Assembly (NCBI RefSeq): GCF_018476525.1
Contig: NZ_JAHCST010000033.1
Location: 29,448-93,447, forward strand
Origin: Acrocarpospora catenulata
Lineage (GTDB): Bacteria; Actinomycetota; Actinomycetes; Streptosporangiales; Streptosporangiaceae
Length of the DNA stretch: 64,000 bases
Direction: 5' to 3'
Positions within the stretch are counted from its first letter, which is position 1. Every line of letters starts with the position of its first letter. The translations under genes were made by a program, and so were the position numbers. The notes beneath the pieces are model-generated. The model was not told where the DNA came from. It worked only from the letters and a program-made list of their open reading frames with translations, and made no database searches. This document shows positions 51,582 to 60,359 of this stretch, one piece after another.

Positions 51582-52949
51582 ATGTCCATCGACCTAAGCG
51601 CGCGGCCGGCGAAGCAGGCAAGACTCATCCGATTACACCGTCTCCTCCCGAAGCTGATGCGCGACCCGGTGAACGGGCTCGCGGAGATCGGGATGGCCTC
51701 CGGCGGAGAGATCGTCCGTCTCGATCTCGGCCTCTTCCGCCCCTATCTGATCAGTCACCCGGATCATGTGCAACACGTCATGAAGGGCAACTGGTCCAAC
51801 TACCGGCGTGAGGGCATGTTCTGGAAGCCCCTCGAACGGCTCCTCGGCAACAGCATTCTCGGCGACGGCCCAGGCTGGGAGTCCAGCAGGAAGATCCTGC
51901 AGCCGCTCTTCACCGCCAGGTACGTGACCGCGCTCAGCGAGGACCTGGCCGACACGATCAACGAGGGCTTCGAGGCGCTCAGGCCGCACGAGAAGAGCGG
52001 AGAGCCCATCGACACCGCGGCCGAGATGGGCCGGGTGGTCAACAAGGCCGTCATCAAGGTCCTGTTCGGAAGCCGGATCTCCGACACGGACGCCGACCGG
52101 GTCGCCCCCGCCTACTCGACGGCGGCCACCTCCTTCGCCTTCCGCATGCTGTTCCCCTCGGCGCCGTACTCGATCAGGGTGCCCGGCGACCGCCGCTTCC
52201 TCGACTCGATCAAGACGATCGACGAGGTCATGTTCCCCGTGATCGAACAGGCCCGCCGGGAGCGCAGCGAGGGCAAGGACATCGTGTCCGCCCTGTGCCA
52301 GTCGCGCGACGAGAAGGGCGCCGAGATCGGTACCCAGCAGATGAGGGACGACCTCGTCAGCATCTACGGCGCCGCGTCGGAGACGACGGGCATGGCGCTC
52401 ACCTGGCTCTGGCCCGTACTCGCGGAGAACCCGGAGGTCGAGGCGAAGCTCCGGGAGGAGATCGACCGCGTCGTGGGCCGCGGTCCCGTCCGCCCCGCAC
52501 ACCTGCCCGACCTGACGTACACCAAGATGGTCCTCCAGGAGCTGCTGCGGCTCTATCCGTCCGGCTGGATGCTGCCGAGGATGGTCGCGGAGACCGAGGA
52601 ACTCGGCGGCGTGCGCCTCAAGGCGGGCTCCCAGGTGCTCATCAGCCCGTACGCGACCCACCGGCTGGCGGAGTTCTGGGAACGCCCGCTCGTCTTCGAT
52701 CCGGAGCGGTTCTCCCCGGAGAACCAGGAGCGGCGGCATCGGTGGGCCTACTTCCCGTTCAACGGCGGCCCGCACGTCTGCCTCGGCCAGCACCTCTTCT
52801 ACATCGAGGCGCCGCTCATGGTGGCGGCCCTGATGAGCCGCTACCGGCCGGTGCTCGTCAACCCAGGCACGTTCAAGCCTCTCCCGGCCCCGTCGGTACG
52901 GCCCGGCCGGACGGTCGAGATGGCGTTGCTGCCCCTCGGACAGGCGTGA
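51582..52949 (+). CDS. Cytochrome P450 of the diterpene cassette
   Basis: The 455-residue protein has the heme loop 'FPFNGGPHVCLGQ' (Cys400), the K-helix 'ELLRLYP' (Glu-x-x-Arg), and an I-helix 'YGAASETTG' with a Glu-Thr pair in place of the commoner Asp-Thr. I chose ATG 51582 (GGGGAG eight bases upstream). It lies directly before a class I and a class II terpene cyclase and ends four bases before the former. It probably hydroxylates the diterpene scaffold. No ferredoxin or reductase gene is adjacent. Confidence 0.93.
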   Translation: MSIDLSARPAKQARLIRLHRLLPKLMRDPVNGLAEIGMASGGEIVRLDLGLFRPYLISHPDHVQHVMKGNWSNYRREGMFWKPLERLLGNSILGDGPGWESSRKILQPLFTARYVTALSEDLADTINEGFEALRPHEKSGEPIDTAAEMGRVVNKAVIKVLFGSRISDTDADRVAPAYSTAATSFAFRMLFPSAPYSIRVPGDRRFLDSIKTIDEVMFPVIEQARRERSEGKDIVSALCQSRDEKGAEIGTQQMRDDLVSIYGAASETTGMALTWLWPVLAENPEVEAKLREEIDRVVGRGPVRPAHLPDLTYTKMVLQELLRLYPSGWMLPRMVAETEELGGVRLKAGSQVLISPYATHRLAEFWERPLVFDPERFSPENQERRHRWAYFPFNGGPHVCLGQHLFYIEAPLMVAALMSRYRPVLVNPGTFKPLPAPSVRPGRTVEMALLPLGQA

Positions 52950-52953
52950 CAGC

Positions 52954-53847
52954 ATGACCCAGCAAGATTTGGGCGTGGACGAGATCGCCCTTGCGGCAGA
53001 GCAGGGCAGGATCTGTGCCCTGGCCGCAGACTGCCAGCGTGACCTGCAGAAATGCGCGGCCCGTTATCCGGACCTGTTCCCCGCCAGCCCGTTCGATCCG
53101 CGGTTCTTCAGCACGGTTTCGCTCGCCAACGCGTTCGGCTCCCCCTGGCTCCCCGCGGATCGCATCCGCATCGCGAACCGGACTTCCCTCTGGATTTCCG
53201 GAGCCGACTGGCTGGTGGACTATCTCGCCAAGGAACGCGACGACATCCAGGCGATCGTACGCGGCTGCCTGGCGGTCGCCGACGGCGCGCCGGCCGACAC
53301 CCCGCTCGCCGGGTTCCTCGCGGAACTGAGGGACGACCTGCGTGACGATCCCGCCTCCGCGCCCGCTTTCGCGCTCCTGGAGCCGGTCTGGCGGGACGAG
53401 CTGGAGCGCTACCTGAGCGCCGAGGCGAGGGAGTGGGACTGGAAGAAGACCTCGGCCAAACCAGACACCGAGGAGTATCTGGAGAACTCGGACAACTACG
53501 GGACCTCTCTGGTGAACGTCTGGCACTGGATCTTCACCAGCTCGCCCGGCTCCCTGGCCCACCTGGACGAACTCCGCGCCGCCAGCCGCAAGGTGGGGTA
53601 CGTCCTGCGGTTGCTGAACGACCTCGCCAGCGCCGAGCGCGATCTCGCCTGGGGGGACATCAACATCCTGGCCCTGGGCCTCGGCCGTGCCGACGTGACC
53701 GCGCGGATCGCCGAGCTGATGGACGAGTGCCGGACGCTGATCAGGCCGTTGAAGGACACCTGCCCTCAGGAGGCTGTCTACCTAGAGCGCCAGCTCGGGT
53801 ACAGCACCGGGTTCTACGGGATCACGGACTACTGGGGGGAGTTGTGA
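52954..53847 (+). CDS. Class I terpene synthase with variant metal motifs
   Basis: The 297-residue protein has the all-alpha class I fold. The second metal motif is clear: 'LLNDLASAERDL' gives Asn222, Ser226 and Asp230 where the canonical triad has Glu at the last position. The first motif is altered to 'SGADWLVDY' (Asp85 and Asp89), not DDxxD. 'RLLND' and 'DINILAL' are otherwise typical. It should ionise a diphosphate, and with the class II cyclase next door the substrate is probably a copalyl-type diphosphate. The stop overlaps the next start by four bases (GTGA). Confidence 0.85.
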   Translation: MTQQDLGVDEIALAAEQGRICALAADCQRDLQKCAARYPDLFPASPFDPRFFSTVSLANAFGSPWLPADRIRIANRTSLWISGADWLVDYLAKERDDIQAIVRGCLAVADGAPADTPLAGFLAELRDDLRDDPASAPAFALLEPVWRDELERYLSAEAREWDWKKTSAKPDTEEYLENSDNYGTSLVNVWHWIFTSSPGSLAHLDELRAASRKVGYVLRLLNDLASAERDLAWGDINILALGLGRADVTARIAELMDECRTLIRPLKDTCPQEAVYLERQLGYSTGFYGITDYWGEL

Positions 53848-55373
53848 GCATCCACGATCTGGCGTCGCCGCGGACGGACGACGCCCAGGAACTCGTGCAG
53901 AGCCTCATGTCCCGCCCCTGGGGCCAGGTCTCACCGTCGATCTACGAAACGGGCCGGTTGGTGTCGCTCACCCCATGGCTGGTCGGCCATGCCGAGCGCG
54001 TCGACTTCCTGCTCACCAGCCAGGGCGCGGACGGGGCATGGGGCGCCCCGGACGGGTACGGGCTGGTGCCGACGCTGAGCGCGACCGAGGCCATCCTCGC
54101 GGTTCTCCACCGAGGCGACGCGCTGGTTGACCGCGAGGTGCTGGAGGAGTCCGTCACCCGTGCGCTGGGCGTGCTCTCCCGCTGGCTGACCGAGCCGGGG
54201 CCCGCCTACCCGGACATGCCGGCGATCGAGCTCATCGTCCCGTACCTCATCACCCTCATCAACGACCGGGTCAGTACGCCCCTCCCGCTCCCTGAGGGGA
54301 TGAGCGGCACCGCCCTGTTGGTGATTCGCAGGCGTCTGGCGTCCGGCGTGGACCTGCCGGACAAACTCCTGCACGCGCTCGAAATCGGGGGCGACGCGGC
54401 CAGCGGCGCTCCCGCCGTGCACGTCACCCCGATCGGGACGGTGGGGGCCTCCCCGGCCGCCACCGCCGCCTGGCTCGGCGATCGCGGCCTCCTCGACAAG
54501 ACCCACCCCGCTCGCCGGCACCTTGAGGCGGTCGCCCGGCGGCACGGCGGCCCGGTCCCGGTGGGGATGCCCATCACGGTCTTCGAGCGTGGCTGGGTGC
54601 TGAGCTGGTTGCGGCGTGCGGGCATTCCCTTCGATGTCCCGCCGGAGATGGTGGCGGATCTGCGGGCGGCGATCGGCCCGGCCGGCACCCCGGCGGGCGC
54701 CGGGCTGCCGGCGGACGCGGACACGACCGCGGTCGCTCTCTACGCGCTCGCCGCGCTCGGCGAGCCGTATGACCCCGCGAGCCTCCGCAGCTACGAGACC
54801 GACACCCATTTCTGCACCTGGCCGGGCGAGCAGGGCTTTTCGGTCAGCGTCAACGCGCACGTGCTGGACGCCTTCGGACTGTACGCGGCCGGCCGCGGCG
54901 AAGCCGTCCCCGACTACTACCGGACGGCGACGGAGAAGCTGGCCAAGCTGTTGCGCGACCATCAGCGGCCGGATGGAAGCTGGGCCGACCGGTGGCATGC
55001 CTCCCCGTACTACGCGACGGTGTCGTGCGCGCTCGCGCTGGAGGATTTCGGCGGCGAGCAGTCCGCGCCCGCCGTCCAGCGGGCCGTCCGGTGGGTTCTG
55101 GACACCCAAGGGCATGACGGTTCCTGGGGCAGGTGGGGCGGCACCCGCGAGGAGACCGCCTACGCGATCCAGATCCTGTTGCTGACCCGGCCCACCGAGG
55201 ATCCGCGCCACGCCGATGCGGTGGCCGACGGTTACGCCTACCTTGAGCGGACGGCGGACGCTCCCGGCGGCCCGGCCCTGTGGCACGACAAGGACCTCTA
55301 CCTGCCGCTCGCCATCGTACGGGCGGCCGTTCTGGCGGCGAGGTATCTCGCCGCCCGTTTTCTCGGTCCTTAA
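53844..55373 (+). CDS. Class II diterpene cyclase (DxDTT variant)
   Basis: From GTG 53844, overlapping the previous stop, the product is 509 residues with beta-gamma terpene cyclase domains. The protonating motif is 'LPADADTTAVAL' (Asp291, Asp293), a DxDTT form instead of DxDD; a DxDTT form has been described for the M. tuberculosis diterpene cyclase Rv3377c. QW-like repeats appear near the C-terminus ('DGSWADRW', 'HDGSWGRWGGT') and a first one at 'GADGAWGAPDG'. It probably turns geranylgeranyl diphosphate into a bicyclic diphosphate. No GGPP synthase is in the window. Confidence 0.9.
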   Translation: MSIHDLASPRTDDAQELVQSLMSRPWGQVSPSIYETGRLVSLTPWLVGHAERVDFLLTSQGADGAWGAPDGYGLVPTLSATEAILAVLHRGDALVDREVLEESVTRALGVLSRWLTEPGPAYPDMPAIELIVPYLITLINDRVSTPLPLPEGMSGTALLVIRRRLASGVDLPDKLLHALEIGGDAASGAPAVHVTPIGTVGASPAATAAWLGDRGLLDKTHPARRHLEAVARRHGGPVPVGMPITVFERGWVLSWLRRAGIPFDVPPEMVADLRAAIGPAGTPAGAGLPADADTTAVALYALAALGEPYDPASLRSYETDTHFCTWPGEQGFSVSVNAHVLDAFGLYAAGRGEAVPDYYRTATEKLAKLLRDHQRPDGSWADRWHASPYYATVSCALALEDFGGEQSAPAVQRAVRWVLDTQGHDGSWGRWGGTREETAYAIQILLLTRPTEDPRHADAVADGYAYLERTADAPGGPALWHDKDLYLPLAIVRAAVLAARYLAARFLGP

Positions 55374-55604
55374 GGCCAATATGGGCCAAATACTCCCAAA
55401 AAGGACAAAGAGGTATTTATAGCAATAAAAATGGGACGCCTTGTCCATTGTGGGCAATGCGCCTTGAGTGGCTTTCGTGGTGTTGCTAGGGTTCCCCGGG
55501 TGCCGTCAGTCACAGGCTGAAGGCATCTTCAGAGCGGGTTGGTCGTTGGTAATCGCCGCGAAACATTCCAGGCGTCTCTCGTTGAGATTTGCAAGGTGAA
55601 ATCT

Positions 55605-57929
55605 ATGCGCTTCCGCAACTCCCGCGTGCGCGCCAAGGTCGCTGCCATGCTGGTGTCCCTGGCCGCGCTCTGGGCCTTCGCTGCCTGGGTGACCGTACGG
55701 GAAGGCGTGAACCTGCTCGGCGTCGCCTCGCTCGACTCCAGCGTGGTGGCGCCCAGCGAGCCGCTCCTCGTCGAGCTCCAGAAGGAACGCCGGCTTTCGA
55801 TGGTCTACCTGGGCAGCGCCGGACGCCAGCCCAGCAGTGGACTGGGCGCGCAGCGGGCGCGGACCGATGCGCTGCAGGCGGACTACGAAGAGTCGGCTCG
55901 CTCGGCCAGCAGCAGCTTCTACGTCGACGCGAACCGCGAGCGGGCCATCACCGACACCTTCCAGAAGCTGACCGGGCTGGCGTCCCTCAGAAAATCGATC
56001 GACGATGGTCGCGTCGGCCGTGTTCAGGCGGCCGAGGCGTTCACCGACATCATCGAGTCCGTCTACCGGATGTACGACTCGATGGCGACGCTCGACGACG
56101 AGGCCTTCGCCCGGGACACCCGAACCCTCCTCGGCCTGAGCCGCGCCCGCGAAATCCTGGCCCGTGAGGACGCGACCCTGGCGGGCGCGATCGCCGCAGG
56201 GCGGTTCAGCAACGATGAGCACGCCCAGTTCGTGCAGATCATGGGCGCTCAGCGGTTCGTCACGGACCAGATGATCGGCCAGTTGACCGACGCGGATCGC
56301 CAGCCCTTCGAGAAGGTGCTGGAAGGTTCCGCGTTCACCCGGTTGCGGGCACTCGAATCGGCCGTCGCGCAGAGCTCGCGGGCGGGGTTCGCCCCACCCG
56401 TCAACGCCGAGCAGTGGCAGTCGGCGACCGACGCCGCTCAGGCGGAGCTGCAGAAGGCGATCCTCTCGGCGGGCGACGACCTGGTCGACCGAGCCACCCC
56501 GATCGCCGTCGGTGTGGTCGTGCGACTGGTCCTGGCCGGTGGTCTCGGGTTGATCGCGGTTATCACCTCGGTGATTCTGTCGATCACCACGGCCCGTGCC
56601 CTCGTCCAGCAACTGGAGAAGCTGCGCACGGCGGCCCTCGAACTCGCCCACGAGCGTCTGCCCAGCGTCGTCGATCGCCTGGCGCGCGGCGAGAAGGTGG
56701 ACGTCGAGGCGGAGGCGCCACCCCTCCAGTTCGGCGGCGACGTGATCGGCCAGGTCGGCCAGGCGTTCAACGCCGTGCAGCAGACCGCCGTCCGGACCGC
56801 CGTCGAGGAAGCCGAGCTCCGGCAGAGCATCCGCGACATCCTGCTCAGCCTGGCCCGCCGTACCCAGTCGCTGGTGCACCGGCAGCTCACCCTGCTGGAC
56901 GTGATGGAGCGCCGGGAGAACGAGCCGGAGGAGCTCAACGACCTGTTCCGGGTCGACCACCTGGCCACCCGAATGCGGCGCAACGCGGAGAACCTGATCG
57001 TGCTCTCCGGCTCCTCGCCCGCCCGGGCCTGGCGCAACCCCGTCCCCATGGTGGACGTGGTACGCGGCGCGCTCGGCGAGGTGGAGGACTTCACCCGGGT
57101 CACCGTGCTGCCCATGGGCAAGGTCGAGCTGACCGGCCGGGCCGTCGGCGACGTCATCCACCTGCTGGCCGAGCTGGTGGAGAACGCGGTGTCGTTCTCC
57201 CCGCCGTACACGGTGGTGCAGGTGTCCGGGCAGATGGTGGCCAACGGCTACGCGATCGAGATCGAGGACCGGGGTCTCGGCATGACGGCCGAGGACCTGG
57301 ACGTGGCCAACCAGCGCATCATGGACCCCCCGGAGTTCAACCTCTCCACCACCGCCCGCCTCGGCCTCTTCGTGGTCAGCAAGCTGGCCGAGCGGCACGG
57401 TATCCGGGTCCAGCTCAAAGCCTCCCCGTACGGCGGGACCACCGCGGTGGTGTTGCTCCCGCGCGAACTGGTTATCGAGGACGATCTGTTCACTCTCCAC
57501 CCGGCCGAGCAGGTCACCGAGATGCCGCGCATGGCGGTGGTGACCCAGCCGCAGGGGTCGCCCGAGCCGCTGCCCCGGCCGCCGCAGCCGCCGCTCTCCG
57601 CCCCGGTGGTGGCCCCGATCGCCGAGCAGCGTCGTCGCCCCGAACTCGTGCCGGACACTCCGCCCTTACCGACGCGTGTCCCGGAGGCCCCAGTGCCCGA
57701 GCCTGCGCCCGAGTCGTTCACCCCCTCAGGACTGCCGTTCCGGGTGCCCCAGGCGAGCATCACGCCGGCCCTGCGCGAGGTGCCCAAGGCCCAGGAGGAG
57801 GAGGACGACGACCGTTCTCCCGAAGACATTCGAAAGATCATGGGTTCGTACCAATCCGGTACGCGACGTGGAAGGTCCGAGGCCGCGCGACTGCTCGGAC
57901 AACAGAAAGACGATGAGGACAACCGATGA
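55605..57929 (+). CDS. cvnA: Conservon sensor-like ATPase CvnA
   Basis: The 774-residue protein has a membrane helix near the N-terminus (about 12-32), a long extracellular sensing region with 'KERRLSMVYL' (nitrate/ligand-sensor type), a second membrane helix (about 300-325), a HAMP-like linker and a histidine-kinase ATPase domain ('ELVENAVSFSPP', 'DRGLGM', 'LGLFVVSKLAERHG'). A long Pro-rich acidic tail follows (about 650-774). The usual phospho-acceptor His motif is absent, as in other CvnA proteins. I chose ATG 55605 (AAGGTG upstream). The next gene overlaps by four bases (ATGA). It signals through CvnB-D. Confidence 0.92.
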   Translation: MRFRNSRVRAKVAAMLVSLAALWAFAAWVTVREGVNLLGVASLDSSVVAPSEPLLVELQKERRLSMVYLGSAGRQPSSGLGAQRARTDALQADYEESARSASSSFYVDANRERAITDTFQKLTGLASLRKSIDDGRVGRVQAAEAFTDIIESVYRMYDSMATLDDEAFARDTRTLLGLSRAREILAREDATLAGAIAAGRFSNDEHAQFVQIMGAQRFVTDQMIGQLTDADRQPFEKVLEGSAFTRLRALESAVAQSSRAGFAPPVNAEQWQSATDAAQAELQKAILSAGDDLVDRATPIAVGVVVRLVLAGGLGLIAVITSVILSITTARALVQQLEKLRTAALELAHERLPSVVDRLARGEKVDVEAEAPPLQFGGDVIGQVGQAFNAVQQTAVRTAVEEAELRQSIRDILLSLARRTQSLVHRQLTLLDVMERRENEPEELNDLFRVDHLATRMRRNAENLIVLSGSSPARAWRNPVPMVDVVRGALGEVEDFTRVTVLPMGKVELTGRAVGDVIHLLAELVENAVSFSPPYTVVQVSGQMVANGYAIEIEDRGLGMTAEDLDVANQRIMDPPEFNLSTTARLGLFVVSKLAERHGIRVQLKASPYGGTTAVVLLPRELVIEDDLFTLHPAEQVTEMPRMAVVTQPQGSPEPLPRPPQPPLSAPVVAPIAEQRRRPELVPDTPPLPTRVPEAPVPEPAPESFTPSGLPFRVPQASITPALREVPKAQEEEDDDRSPEDIRKIMGSYQSGTRRGRSEAARLLGQQKDDEDNR

Positions 57930-58342
57930 CGACCGCATCCGCTGATCTGGCCTGGCTTCTGGACGATCTTGTCGGGCGGGTTCGCGAGGCTCGGCACAGC
58001 ATCGTGTTATCCACCGACGGCCTGTTGCTGGCCGCCTCCCGTGGGCTCGCCCAGGAGGACGCCGAGCACTTGTCCGCGGTGGCGGCCGGTGTGCAGAGCC
58101 TGGCCCGAGGGGTCAGCGAGCGTTTCGAGGGCGGACCCGTCCGGCAGACGATCATCGAGATGAAGTCGGCCTACCTGCTGGTAACGGTCGCGGGGCAGGG
58201 TGCCTGCCTGGCCGTGCTCTGCGAGGAGCAGACCGACATCGGTCTGGTGGCCTACGAGATGGCCATGCTGGTCACCCGGGTCGGCCAGTACCTGACCTCT
58301 CCCGCACGGTCCGTGGCGTCTTCTACCAGGAGCGATCCGTGA
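57926..58342 (+). CDS. cvnB: Roadblock/LC7 protein CvnB
   Basis: The 138-residue protein matches the roadblock fold of conservons: 'LLDDLVGRVREARHSIVLSTDGLLLAASRGL' in part, then 'VAAGVQSLARGVSERFEGG' and 'YLLVTVAGQGACLAVLCEE'. Roadblock proteins act as GTPase-activating or scaffolding partners of the CvnD GTPase. Start overlaps cvnA and stop overlaps cvnC (GTGA). Confidence 0.92.
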   Translation: MTTASADLAWLLDDLVGRVREARHSIVLSTDGLLLAASRGLAQEDAEHLSAVAAGVQSLARGVSERFEGGPVRQTIIEMKSAYLLVTVAGQGACLAVLCEEQTDIGLVAYEMAMLVTRVGQYLTSPARSVASSTRSDP

Positions 58343-58695
58343 ACGAGGAGCAACTGTACGACGAGCAGGTGGTCCGTCCGTACGTGATGACCCGGGGACG
58401 CGTCGAGGCGCGGGCCAAGCTGGATCTCATCACGCTCGCGGTCACCATCCGGCAGACGACCGGGGTGGAGGTCGGCCTCGATCCGGAGCACCTGACGATC
58501 GTCCGGCTCTGCCGACGGCCGCTCTCGGTGGCGGAGATCGCGGCTCACCTGGACCTGCCGGCCGGAACGGTCCGCGTTCTCCTCGGCGACCTGCTCGACC
58601 GTGGGTTCATCATGCTGCAGGAGCCGGCCCCCGAGGTGGACGTGCTCGACGAGAGAATGTATAGGGCGGTGCTCGATGGCCTCCGCGCGCTCTGA
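58339..58695 (+). CDS. cvnC: DUF742 protein CvnC
   Basis: The 118-residue protein begins 'MNEEQLYDEQVVRPYVMTRGR', which is the DUF742 opening, and continues with a winged-helix-like part ('RPLSVAEIAAHLDLPAGTVRVLLGDLLDRGF', partly shown). Its family is the third member of conservons and may bind DNA or the GTPase. GTG start overlaps cvnB; its end overlaps cvnD by 20 bases. Confidence 0.92.
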   Translation: MNEEQLYDEQVVRPYVMTRGRVEARAKLDLITLAVTIRQTTGVEVGLDPEHLTIVRLCRRPLSVAEIAAHLDLPAGTVRVLLGDLLDRGFIMLQEPAPEVDVLDERMYRAVLDGLRAL

Positions 58696-59263
58696 ACAGA
58701 GCAAGAAGATGCCGACGGCGATCAAACTGCTGATCGCCGGCGGCTTCGGGGTCGGCAAGACGACGATGGTCGGCGCGGTCTCCGAGATCCGGCCGCTGCG
58801 CACCGAGGAGGTGCTGACCAACCGGTCCATCGGCGTGGACGACCTGTCGGGCGTGGAGGCCAAGAGCACCACCACGGTGGCGATGGACTTCGGCCGGATC
58901 AGCATCGGCGACGACTTCGTGCTCTACCTGTTCGGCACGCCCGGCCAGGAGCGTTTCTGGTTCGTCTGGGACGAACTGGCGCGCGGCGCGCTGGGAGCGG
59001 TGGTGCTGGCCGACACCCGTCGCCTGGCCGACTGCTTCCCCTCGGTGGACTACTTCGAGCGGCGGGGCACCCCGTTCATCGTCGCGGTCAACTGCTTCGA
59101 CGGCGCCCCCCGCTACAAGCTGGACGAGGTCAAGATGGCGCTCAACCTGAGCTCCGAGATCCCCGTCCTACTCTGCGACGCCCGCCGCCGCGAATCAGGC
59201 AAGGAAGTCCTGATCACCCTCGTCCAACACGCCTACGGCCGCCGCCCGGTAGCCAAGGTCTAG
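58676..59263 (+). CDS. cvnD: Small GTPase CvnD
   Basis: The 195-residue product is a Ras-like GTPase with P-loop 'AGGFGVGKTTMVGAVSE', switch II 'FGTPGQERFWFVWDELARGA' (in part) and 'NCFDG' in the place of the NKxD guanine motif, as usual for conservon GTPases. ATG 58676 follows AGGGCGG and overlaps cvnC. It completes the cvnABCD set, which in Streptomyces affects development and secondary metabolism. Its stop shares CTAG with the convergent gene. Confidence 0.93.
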   Translation: MASARSEQSKKMPTAIKLLIAGGFGVGKTTMVGAVSEIRPLRTEEVLTNRSIGVDDLSGVEAKSTTTVAMDFGRISIGDDFVLYLFGTPGQERFWFVWDELARGALGAVVLADTRRLADCFPSVDYFERRGTPFIVAVNCFDGAPRYKLDEVKMALNLSSEIPVLLCDARRRESGKEVLITLVQHAYGRRPVAKV

Positions 59264-59748
59264 GCGGGCCACCTCTCGGCCGGGGCGGCGAAGATGCCCC
59301 GGAACGGCACCCGGTAGGCCCAGCCCTTGGCGGCCAGGCGGGTCAACGCGTGCTCGGCGGCGTCCCGGGAGCTCCGGAACTCGATAATCAGCTCCCGGGT
59401 GGTGGCGACCCGCCGGTGTGGTGGGATCGTCCCGCTGCGGACGCGTTCCCGCAGGACGGTGAACAGCTCTTCGACCCGTTCCTCGAACGGGGCCTGCGGG
59501 GTGGTCGCCTCGGGCGTGCCGACGAAGTAGCCGTAGCCCGGTGTGGACCTGATCAGGCCTCGGTCGCGCAGATCCCGCTTGACCCGCGCGGCGGTGCCAC
59601 CCGCGATGCCGAACCGGGCCATCAGCTGCGGCGTGCTCGGCATCGGCGCGTCCTGCGGGATCTGCCCGCTGGTGATCCGGGTGGCGAACACCTCAACGAT
59701 CTCCCGCCGGGGGTCCACTCCCGGCAGTGCCGGAAACGACTCCAGCAT
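59260..59748 (-). CDS. GntR-like winged-helix regulator with two HTH halves
   Basis: From ATG 59748 (GGGAG five bases upstream) the product is 162 residues. The first half contains a GntR-type helix-turn-helix ('STPQLMARFGIAGGTAARVKRDL', in part) with wing 'GLIRSTPGYGYFVG'. The second half repeats the pattern in weaker form ('RRVATTRELIIEFRSSRDAAEHALTRL', in part). It has no effector domain. It sits beside the conservon and the WhiJ-type genes. Its target is unknown. Confidence 0.75.
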   Translation of the reverse strand: MLESFPALPGVDPRREIVEVFATRITSGQIPQDAPMPSTPQLMARFGIAGGTAARVKRDLRDRGLIRSTPGYGYFVGTPEATTPQAPFEERVEELFTVLRERVRSGTIPPHRRVATTRELIIEFRSSRDAAEHALTRLAAKGWAYRVPFRGIFAAPAERWPA

Positions 59749-59759
59749 CTCTTCTCCCG

Positions 59760-60157
59760 TCACAACTCGAACCAGACAACTCGCCCGCGCGGGTGCTCGC
59801 GGTATCCCCAGGCGTCCGCCAGCCGCTCCACCAGCCACAACCCCCGCCCGCTGCAGGCGTCCCCGCCCCGCCGCACCCGCGGCCTGCTGACCGCCGACCC
59901 CTCATCACTCACCTCCACCTGTACGGCCTGGCCCGCCGCCCTGGCCCCTCCCACGGCCACCCCACCCGTGCGGACGCGGTGTGCCGGATCGCGTTGGTCA
60001 CCAGTTCGGAGACCAGCAGGACGGCGTCCTCCACCCTCGGATGATCAACCTTTTCCAGCACTGACCGGACATATCTCCGCGCCGCCGAAACAGACGTCGC
60101 TTCCCCCGGCAAATCAAGCGCGCCGAGCAATCCGCCAACCCGCTCTGCCACTGCCAT
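59760..60157 (-). pseudogene. RsbW-like ATP-binding protein gene with one-base frameshift
   Basis: Two overlapping frames give one HATPase_c_2 protein. The first, from ATG 60157, supplies the N-terminal part ending 'LLVSELVTNAIRHTASAR'. The second, in another frame, supplies the rest ('VQVEVSDEGSAVSRP', 'GRGLWLVERLADAWGYRE') to a stop at 59760. They join in a GTGGGGTGG tract near 59958-59970, and one additional G there restores a 132-residue continuous protein. Such ATPases act as anti-sigma-like partners in WhiJ-type loci, and the XRE/DUF397 pair lies 200 bases away. A sequencing error in the G tract is the simplest alternative. Confidence 0.75.
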
Positions 60158-60359
60158 TCCGATTCACCCCTTTTGTTGTAGAGGACCACCGTCAAGATTT
60201 GTCAGTCGAACTTCCGCACCTCTTGACGAACCGCTCCCAAGGGTGCACTTAATCTGTTTTGATGCACAGCGACTGACCAGGACATATATCGCAAGGGAAT
60301 TTAACTTTCACTTTCTGTGCCGGTGCAATACCGGTATAACCGGATCGGACGGAGGACCG

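Noticed and set aside
53433..53843. Longer N-terminus for the class II cyclase
   Set aside because: The frame is open upstream, but it only shadows the class I synthase gene. GTG 53844 gives coupling and a family-like N-terminus.
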